A stretch of DNA of 10,757 bases from contig FN649057.1 in assembly GCA_000310025.1 (NCBI GenBank), positions 1-10,757 on the forward strand. The letters are read 5' to 3'. The notes below the pieces were generated by a model. The model had not been told where the DNA came from. It worked only from the letters and a program-made list of their open reading frames with translations, and made no database searches. A program made the position numbers and the translations under genes. Positions 5,931 through 10,757 of this stretch are shown here, piece after piece. The DNA is from Ectocarpus siliculosus. Lineage: Eukaryota; Sar; Phaeophyceae; Ectocarpales; Ectocarpaceae. How positions within the stretch are numbered: the first letter of the stretch is position 1; the number at the start of each line of letters is the position of its first letter.

Positions 5931-8154
5931 TACCGCTGGTCTCTGGGGCAACAAACGAAAGCACAGCACGCACAAACAACGCTTCCTTGACGCCCTCCCC
6001 GGCAGCAATGTACTCGGCTTCCGTCGAAGACAAAGACACGATGCTCTGTGTCTTGCTACCATGGCTGACTACGGTACCTCCAACCGTTGCTGCCAACCCT
6101 GACACCGAACGCCTATCCTCCGTGTCGGCGTAGCTAGCGTCTACGTACACGGCAAGCCCTAACCCCGATCCCCGTTGGTAGGTGATGCCGAGGTCCCTCG
6201 TCTGTTTTAGGTAGCCGAGGATCTTCTGTATCGCATCCCAGTGCCTCTTCGCTGGGGCGTGGGCGTGGCGCGCTACCGCTTGCACGGCGAACGATACGTC
6301 TGGACGCGAGAACGTCGACACCCACATCATGCTGCCGATGGCCTCCCTCACCGGCCACTCCCCTCCCTTCTCATCTTCTCGCTTCGGTCCTAGGTCGGCA
6401 CCGGGGGTAGCGGGGATGTGGGAGGTCGATTGCACATCAAAGCGTTTCACCATGCTGTCAATGTACGCGGGTTGGGAGATTCTAAGAGTCCCAGCCTCTA
6501 CATCTCTCTCGATGGCACACCCGTCAAACCATTCACACTCTCCAAGGTTTTTGGTGGGAAATTTCTTGTTGAGAGAAGCAAGCAACTCCTCACAATCCTC
6601 GTCCGGCCCAGCCACCAAAATGTCATCCACATAGATCACGATAATCATCACCACGACTTTGTATACCATCTTGCAGAAAACACACGGGTCCGCTTTGCAC
6701 TTTTCGAACCCGTTCTCGACTAGCGTATCAGCAGCGTGGTACCCCCACTTCCTACCGCTCTGCTTCAGACCGTAAATCGCACGCTCAGCCTTAACAATTT
6801 TATGCGATTTGTCCCCGCACCCAGCGGGGATCTTCAGGAAAACCTCCTCGTCTAGCGTGGCGTGTGTGTACGCCTGCTTCACATCCCAGTGATTGAGGTT
6901 CATGCCCTTCTCGTTTGCTACCGCAAGCATCAGCTTAATGGATGCGGATGAGGGGCAAGGGGAAGACGAATGGAAATAATCGACGTTCGGGATTTGCGAA
7001 AAACCCCTAGCAACCAGACGCGCTTTGAACTTGTCTATCTTCCCTTGCTTGTTGGTCTTCCAACTACAACACCACTTTGAGCTCACAGGCCTGCGCCCCT
7101 CTGGCGTGCCGTCTACGAATGAAAACGTCCCCGTGCCCAAGTGCCCTTCAAATTCTTCCCTCATGGCCTGTTCCCATCCCTCTCTGTACACAGACTTGGC
7201 AACACCGGCTACGGTCATGGGGGGGGGTTCTACATCACTCGGACGCTTGCCTATGGGGGATTCACTTAACTCGTGGGACGCCAGAGCCGTCTCGAAGGCG
7301 TCTGGCGAGTTGAGCATGAGGTCCACCGCGCCCAGCAGGAAGTCCTCCGCTTCTTGGCGCGCAGCGTGGGCCTCCTCGGCGCGCTCGAACAGCAACTCTC
7401 GCACCACCCTCGCCTCTAGCCCCTCCGCCACGTGGAGGACCGCCGAGAGCACCCAGCGGGTGAACTCCTCCGTGCTGCTGACGGACAGGCTCGCCACCGA
7501 GGCGAGCAGGGCTTCGGCACTTGTCGGCGACGGGGGCGACTCGTACCTCGGGTTTCTGCGGGGGTTCTCTCTGGTGCGGCGGCTGGTGAGTTCCGCCGGC
7601 TTGTCGAAGCGGGCGAGCCGCCGGGCCTCTGGCCCGCGGAGCGCCAGGAGATCCGTCTCGCTGTCGCTGTCGCTATCACTGCCGCTGCCGCTGCCGCTGC
7701 CGCTGTTTAAGCCGCTGTCGCGGCCGCTGTTGCTGCCTCTGTCGCAGCCGCTGCCGCTGCCGCTGCCGCTACCGCGGCTGCTGCTGCTGCGGCGGTCGTC
7801 CTCGCCGCCGCCCACATCGGCCATGCCGGCCGACGTGGTAGATGGGGCGACGCTCGCGCCCTCCCTGCTCGAGGGGGCGCCATCGCCAACTTCGCCTGCG
7901 CCCGACTCCTGGGGCGCGGCCGGCGGCGCCGCCGGCGCTACGCGCGCGGGCGGCCGCGCGGGCCCCGGGGCTGCCGTCGTGCCAAGGTTGAAGCCTGGGC
8001 CTCCATCCACAGGTTCTCCCTCCGCCCTCCCTCCACCTTGGCTCGACGCGCCCTCCCCAACCTCGTCCTGCTCAGTCGCGAATTCCTCTTCCTCCTCTGC
8101 GATGGGAGGCAGCGACTGGGGCAGGGCGGTGGGGGCGGCGGGTACGGATTGCCA
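5911..8154 (-). CDS. pol: Reverse transcriptase and N-terminal part of RNase H
   Basis: The frame starts just after the shift with WQSVPAAPTAL and an acidic stretch, then a long linker rich in Ala/Pro/Gly and Ser-Gly/Ser-Asp repeats (7651-7803). The reverse transcriptase (RVT_2 type) runs from about 7210 to 6330: GWEQAMREEFEGHL, SSKWCCSWKTNKQGKIDKFKARLVARGF, motif A HWDVKQAYTHATLDEEVFLK with the Asp at 6885-6883, AIYGLKQSGRKW, and motif C VIYVDDILVAG with YVDD at 6633-6622. It copies element RNA into cDNA. RNase H follows, with Asp in VYVDASYAD (6141-6139) and Glu in SLSSTEAEY (6021-6019). All these catalytic residues are intact. At about 5931 one extra base shifts the frame, and the segment ends 20 bases later. 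The 490-codon open frame opposite (plus strand 7025-8497) is a GC-driven shadow. Confidence 0.95.
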   Translation of the reverse strand, partial: WQSVPAAPTALPQSLPPIAEEEEEFATEQDEVGEGASSQGGGRAEGEPVDGGPGFNLGTTAAPGPARPPARVAPAAPPAAPQESGAGEVGDGAPSSREGASVAPSTTSAGMADVGGGEDDRRSSSSRGSGSGSGSGCDRGSNSGRDSGLNSGSGSGSGSDSDSDSETDLLALRGPEARRLARFDKPAELTSRRTRENPRRNPRYESPPSPTSAEALLASVASLSVSSTEEFTRWVLSAVLHVAEGLEARVVRELLFERAEEAHAARQEAEDFLLGAVDLMLNSPDAFETALASHELSESPIGKRPSDVEPPPMTVAGVAKSVYREGWEQAMREEFEGHLGTGTFSFVDGTPEGRRPVSSKWCCSWKTNKQGKIDKFKARLVARGFSQIPNVDYFHSSSPCPSSASIKLMLAVANEKGMNLNHWDVKQAYTHATLDEEVFLKIPAGCGDKSHKIVKAERAIYGLKQSGRKWGYHAADTLVENGFEKCKADPCVFCKMVYKVVVMIIVIYVDDILVAGPDEDCEELLASLNKKFPTKNLGECEWFDGCAIERDVEAGTLRISQPAYIDSMVKRFDVQSTSHIPATPGADLGPKREDEKGGEWPVREAIGSMMWVSTFSRPDVSFAVQAVARHAHAPAKRHWDAIQKILGYLKQTRDLGITYQRGSGLGLAVYVDASYADTEDRRSVSGLAATVGGTVVSHGSKTQSIVSLSSTEAEYIAAGEGVKEALFVRAVLSFVAPETSGRQHPGP
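7651..7803 (-). repeat. Low-complexity Ser-Gly/Ser-Asp coding repeat between integrase and RT
   Basis: On the plus strand the DNA is an imperfect hexamer array of the CTGCCG/CTGTCG type. On the coding strand it gives repeated Ser-Gly dipeptides that turn into Ser-Asp dipeptides near SDSDSDSETD. It lies in the poorly conserved, flexible stretch between integrase and reverse transcriptase, where copia elements tolerate insertions. It probably grew by replication slippage. A structural role is possible but nothing shows one. Confidence 0.8.
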
Positions 8155-8617
8155 AGGTGAAGTTGCGAGTTGTTATCGCGTGGCGTTTTTCGTTCAGGAT
8201 GCGCACGCAATCAGGGTTGGTGTTGATTCCCGGGCCGAGGTAAAAACACTTTTGGGCTTTCGGCTCGGACTTGTGTGTGCGCTTGACCTTGTATACGGCA
8301 GGTTTGAGGAACGGGTACGTCGCCCCCGGCGGGGGAGGGTGCCCGTGCCACATCTCGTACGGCGATTTCTTCTCTGGGTTGGATGTGGTGGAGGTGCAGT
8401 TCAGGGCGTTGCATGCCCAAGCTATGGCCTCGGCCCAAAGGGAGGGGTAGTTAGGTGCTCCGGGGTAAAGAGTTGGCGCTTGGATACGGGCGGCTAGTGC
8501 TGCATCCTTGATCAGACCCAGTGCTCTCTCAGCTACACCGTTGTATTCTCGGCTGTGTGCGGGGGTGAACTCCTGTTTGATGCAGTACTTCCGGCACACC
8601 TTGCCGAACTCTCCCTC
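8072..8617 (-). CDS. pol: C-terminal half of integrase core and connection region
   Basis: The frame resumes at EGEFGKVCRKYC and contains FTPAHSREYNGVAERAL, where the Glu of VAER (8530-8528) is the third catalytic residue of integrase. After allowing for the one missing base, the distance from the second Asp is exactly 35 residues, the canonical D-35-E spacing, which is strong evidence that this is one broken gene. Next come PYEMWHGHPPPPGA, KPAVYKVKRTHKSEPKAQKCFYLGPG and VRILNEKRHAITTRNFT, matching the copia post-core region (PYELW..., KLDPRAKKCIFLGY, ...SRDVTF). After NFT the frame shifts at about 8155; the remaining residues to the stop at 8072 (Arg/His/Pro-rich) are out-of-frame translation. 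Confidence 0.88.
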   Translation of the reverse strand, partial: EGEFGKVCRKYCIKQEFTPAHSREYNGVAERALGLIKDAALAARIQAPTLYPGAPNYPSLWAEAIAWACNALNCTSTTSNPEKKSPYEMWHGHPPPPGATYPFLKPAVYKVKRTHKSEPKAQKCFYLGPGINTNPDCVRILNEKRHAITTRNFTLAIRTRRPHRPAPVAASHRRGGRGIRD

Positions 8618-9705
8618 AAAAACTCTCCTCCATTGTCGGATCTCACGACCATGACATCGGACGAGGCACCGTCTGCCCGGTTTTCTGCAAGATACCTCTC
8701 GAATGCCTCAGCGGCGTCTGATTTGTGCTTCAGGACATAGACACGGTTCCACCTTGTGTAATCATCCTTGACAATGAGAGTGTGCCACTTCCCCCCCAAG
8801 CTCTGCACCCTAGCTTTTCCACTCAAATCCACGAAAACTCGCTGCAGTTTCTTAACCGCTCGGGTCGACGTCTTGTTGGGGATGGGCTTGGAAAGCCCCT
8901 TCGCCGTCGAGCACCCCAGGCACTCCCGGAGCTCGCCCACCAGCGTCGTTCCCTGCTGCTTCGCCGTGGTCCTCAGCAGCACCTCGTGGGAGTGGCCGTG
9001 CGCGCAGTGGAAGTCGTTGATGTCAACGGGGGTGTTGGGAGCTTTCGCGCTACCAGGAGCAATTGCGGCATAGGCTTGTTCGGAGTGTTTGCGGAAAACG
9101 TTCTGAACGTACAGGTTACCGCATCGGGGGAAGTACACCGACTTCCCCCCCCCTCTCTCCAATTCCAACTCGTGCTTATTGAGGGTTTTGGTTTCGAACC
9201 CGTCGTCGAAGAGGGAAGTGAGAGATACTAGGTTGTAATCTAGTCGGGGAACGTGTGCAACCCGTTTCAACAACAGGTCGGTTGTACCGTCGCGCGAGCT
9301 AAGGGTTACCGTCACGTCGCCATACCCTACAATAGGGAAGGTTTCTCCTGCGGCGACGCGCACACGTCGATCACACTCTTCGTAACGAACGAACCCATCT
9401 GAGTTCGCGAACATGTGGGTGGTAGGGCCGGTATCGGCAACATACCTCCCCCGCCTAGCCTGCTCTACACGCCCTCGACCAACGACTCTGTGACACTCGC
9501 CTGAGATGTCACCGACCACCAGCGCCTCTTCTGCCACGTCCAGTGCTGTGGCGTCCGCAGACGCCCCCCCCGCCGGCACTTCCACGACCAGCACTGCCTC
9601 CTCGGTCGGGCACTTGCTCTTGTCGTGCCCGTAGCCCTTGCATGTCTCACATCGCACGGGCTTGCTCTCGGGGCAGTTGGCTACCTGGTGGCCTTCTTGC
9701 CGCAC
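8533..9705 (-). CDS. pol: Zinc knuckles, aspartic protease and N-terminal half of integrase
   Basis: The segment begins inside zinc knuckle 1 (GHQVANC) and continues with an intact second CCHC knuckle, CETCKGYGHDKSKC (9651-9610). The protease follows: YVADTGPTTHM, with catalytic DTG at 9435-9427, in the place of the copia DSG/DTG motif. It would cut the polyprotein. The integrase zinc-binding region has FHCAHGHSHE and CLGC (8922-8911). The integrase core supplies the first catalytic Asp in VFVDLSGK (8829-8827) and the second in RSDNGGEF (8637-8635). True coding probably ends in the T run at 8618-8622; the 28 or so residues after that (to the stop at 8533) are out of frame and resemble nothing in integrases. 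There is no real start codon: the nearest GTG at 9705 lies inside the knuckle and is not expected to be used. Confidence 0.88.
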   Translation of the reverse strand: MRQEGHQVANCPESKPVRCETCKGYGHDKSKCPTEEAVLVVEVPAGGASADATALDVAEEALVVGDISGECHRVVGRGRVEQARRGRYVADTGPTTHMFANSDGFVRYEECDRRVRVAAGETFPIVGYGDVTVTLSSRDGTTDLLLKRVAHVPRLDYNLVSLTSLFDDGFETKTLNKHELELERGGGKSVYFPRCGNLYVQNVFRKHSEQAYAAIAPGSAKAPNTPVDINDFHCAHGHSHEVLLRTTAKQQGTTLVGELRECLGCSTAKGLSKPIPNKTSTRAVKKLQRVFVDLSGKARVQSLGGKWHTLIVKDDYTRWNRVYVLKHKSDAAEAFERYLAENRADGASSDVMVVRSDNGGEFLRESSARCAGSTASNRSSPPHTAENTTV

Positions 9706-10757
9706 CGGAAACAGCGACCGCGCATGCTACCCGCATCGTCGTCGCCGCCTCCGCCACCGCCACCAGCCTTCGCGCCACCCCCTCTCCCCTTCTGGTTGCC
9801 GCCGCCGCCGCCGCCGCCCTTGCGGCGGCCGCTGTTGCCGCGACCCGGCGCTCCTCCCCCGCCGCTACCATCGCTCGCGAGGAGAGCATGCTCCGCCCTA
9901 CGCTGACCCTTCAGAGCCTTCCTCCCCTCCGGGAGGCTCGCGTGCACCGTGCTCACGATCCTGACGATCTCGGCTCTATCCAGCGCCGTCGCTGTCTCCA
10001 ACAGGAACTTCGCTTGTTGGTACTCGGGTGGGAGGGAACCAACGAAGTGGGCGAGAACGAAGGGTTGTTCAGCATTGAGCCCCTTTTCGTGCAGGCGGGC
10101 ATACAGCAGCTCGAGTGAGTAGAGGTGCTCGATGGGGTTGCTGTTGCTGTGTGTGGGGATTGCAAAGTCGAACATCTTCCGCATCAAGGCCTGTTTTGAC
10201 CCCTGTGACTCTGGATCGTAGACCTTTTCCAGTTCCGCGAGGACCTCTTTCGCTGACGTACAGTTACTGATGATTGCTTTGTCAGCTTCTTTTACCACTG
10301 CAGTAGTGATAAAGTGGAACGCCTGAAGCCCTCGTTGGACTTCTGCTCTCGTGTGCCCCCTACGGAGCAGTTCGGAGGTCGGCAAGTTTGGGTCGCCCAC
10401 GGGGATACTGCTCTCTGCATCCCCTATAAACTGCCCGTCCAAGTCGATGGTCTTCGCAGCTTGGATGAACGATTTTCGCCACGAATCAAATCCGTGGCTA
10501 CGGCTTTTTCCGTCTAGAAGCGGGGCATTGACCGTCACTCTTTTCTGGTGGCTACTGCTGTAGCCGTCGAGGTATTCTCCATTTCCTCGAATCACGGGTA
10601 TCTCACCTGGGGGGTTTAACCCCCTCGCTTCCCCGTAGTCCGGTCCTATGCCCGGGCTCACTCCGGCTGGTCTCGCAGGGTTCGCTCCCGATCTGCTGGC
10701 CCAGCCGCCTTCCAGCAGCTGCCGTGGTCCTTGCCCACCATCTCTCGCTTGCTGCTG
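9681..10757 (-). CDS. gag: Gag capsid/nucleocapsid region, UBN2-like, partial at 5' end
   Basis: This is the structural protein that forms the virus-like particle and packages element RNA. The frame is open from the window edge (QQQARDGG...) with no ATG at a plausible start, so the N-terminus lies outside. The central part has the copia Gag (UBN2/retrotran_gag) pattern: WRKSFIQAAK near 10490, then ALMRKMFDFAIPTHSNSNPIEH, LYSLELLYARLHEKG and FVLAHFVGSLPPEYQQAKFL. A Gly-rich basic tail (about 9730-9880) with RGG/GRG motifs, probably RNA-binding, leads into the first zinc knuckle, where CFRCGK is followed by a frame change and a stop at 9681-9683. The rest of that knuckle (GHQVANC) is read in the next frame. 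No homology search was possible, so the family name rests on these motifs and on position upstream of pol. Confidence 0.88.
   Translation of the reverse strand, partial: QQQARDGGQGPRQLLEGGWASRSGANPARPAGVSPGIGPDYGEARGLNPPGEIPVIRGNGEYLDGYSSSHQKRVTVNAPLLDGKSRSHGFDSWRKSFIQAAKTIDLDGQFIGDAESSIPVGDPNLPTSELLRRGHTRAEVQRGLQAFHFITTAVVKEADKAIISNCTSAKEVLAELEKVYDPESQGSKQALMRKMFDFAIPTHSNSNPIEHLYSLELLYARLHEKGLNAEQPFVLAHFVGSLPPEYQQAKFLLETATALDRAEIVRIVSTVHASLPEGRKALKGQRRAEHALLASDGSGGGGAPGRGNSGRRKGGGGGGGNQKGRGGGAKAGGGGGGGDDDAGSMRGRCFRCGKKATR
9733..9880 (-). repeat. GC-rich (GCC)n-type repeat coding a poly-Gly tail of Gag
   Basis: The plus strand is a run of GCC/ACC/CCG triplets, nearly pure GCC at about 9798-9818. 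The coding strand gives GSGGGGAPGRGNSGRRKG, then runs of seven Gly separated by basic residues (NQKGRGGGAKAG). It sits directly before the zinc knuckles. RGG-like stretches commonly bind RNA, so it may help nucleocapsid function; that is inference. Confidence 0.75.

Larger units (their letters stand above)
4791..10757 (-). mobile_element. Ty1/copia LTR retrotransposon, 5' end beyond the window
   Basis: The domain order on the minus strand is Gag, zinc knuckles, protease, integrase, reverse transcriptase, RNase H, then a purine tract and a putative 3' LTR. Integrase upstream of reverse transcriptase defines the Ty1/copia superfamily; Ty3/gypsy has the reverse order. Such elements copy themselves through RNA inside cytoplasmic virus-like particles and integrate the cDNA. 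Gag is still open at the window edge, so the 5' LTR, primer-binding site and one target-site duplication are not visible. The lower boundary is uncertain: base 4791 is chosen because it gives TGTT...AACA ends, and 4772 is an alternative. The element belongs to the superfamily with near certainty; its lineage within Copia cannot be named from reading alone. Confidence 0.95.
5682..10757 (-). pseudogene. gag-pol: Frameshifted gag-pol polyprotein of a copia element (5' partial)
   Basis: Copia elements normally encode one Gag-Pol reading frame. Here it is split into five consecutive open segments by four single-base shifts: one base missing near 9695 (zinc knuckle 1), one T missing in the run 8618-8622 (integrase), one extra base at about 8155 (after integrase), and one extra base at about 5931 (RNase H). 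Two losses and two gains restore the original frame at the end. Across roughly 1,690 codons I find no other interruption, and the protease, integrase, reverse transcriptase and RNase H catalytic residues are all present. The length is above the usual 1,300-1,500 residues, explained partly by Gly-rich and Ser/Gly/Asp low-complexity inserts. As written the sequence cannot give a full polyprotein. Sequencing indels are a serious alternative to real mutation. Confidence 0.85.

Noticed and set aside
7025-8497. A 490-codon open frame on the plus strand opposite reverse transcriptase and integrase
   Set aside because: It lies antisense to well-conserved pol domains and is rich in Ser/Leu/Pro/Arg from GC-rich complement sequence. 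It carries no motif, and the strong domains are on the other strand.
8540-8625. Programmed frameshift in integrase at the T run
   Set aside because: The break is in the middle of a catalytic domain, where no element is known to shift, and the slip heptamer is incomplete (five T preceded by G).
9180-9205. GGTTTCGAACCC resembling a tRNA B box
   Set aside because: It falls within the protease-integrase coding segment on the opposite strand, and no cloverleaf or A box can be formed around it.

Overview
The window looks like nuclear DNA from a GC-rich eukaryote. A marine stramenopile such as a brown alga is my best guess, but only by inference: nothing here is a taxonomic marker. There is no bacterial gene organisation, no rRNA or tRNA that I can recognise, and no convincing host gene. 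The window is a block of repeats and transposons.

Right half (about 4.8 to 10.76 kb, minus strand): the 3' part of a Ty1/copia LTR retrotransposon. Reading down the minus strand from the window edge come Gag (UBN2-like, a Gly-rich tail, two CCHC zinc knuckles), an aspartic protease with DTG, an integrase with HHCC-like and D,D-35-E residues, a long Ser/Gly/Asp linker, a reverse transcriptase with YVDD, and RNase H. The polyprotein starts beyond base 10757, so the 5' LTR and primer-binding site are outside the window. Four single-base shifts (near 9695, 8618-8622, 8155 and 5931) break the frame. They sum to zero, and I see no in-frame nonsense codon or lost catalytic residue between them. This is either a young dead copy or sequence with indel errors. 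After the stop at 5682 come about 220 bases of 3' untranslated sequence, a purine tract, and a putative 3' LTR running from 5460 to about 4791. That LTR has a TATA-like site, an AATAAA signal and several strong inverted repeats, one of which places AATAAA in a hairpin loop.

Left half (1 to about 4.8 kb): non-coding repeat mosaic. It holds a 369-bp repeat (733-1101) found again, about 97.6% identical, at 3475-3844; a 23-bp tandem duplication; a satellite array of five units of about 121-122 bp (1771-2390); a poly-C/(AAAC)n microsatellite; and a 228-bp repeat with TGTTTTC...GAAAACA ends present twice (3242-3469 and 3990-4217) around the second 369-bp copy. That last arrangement resembles a small non-autonomous LTR (TRIM-like) element, though no primer-binding site or target-site duplication supports it. 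The remaining stretches hold only short chance open frames.
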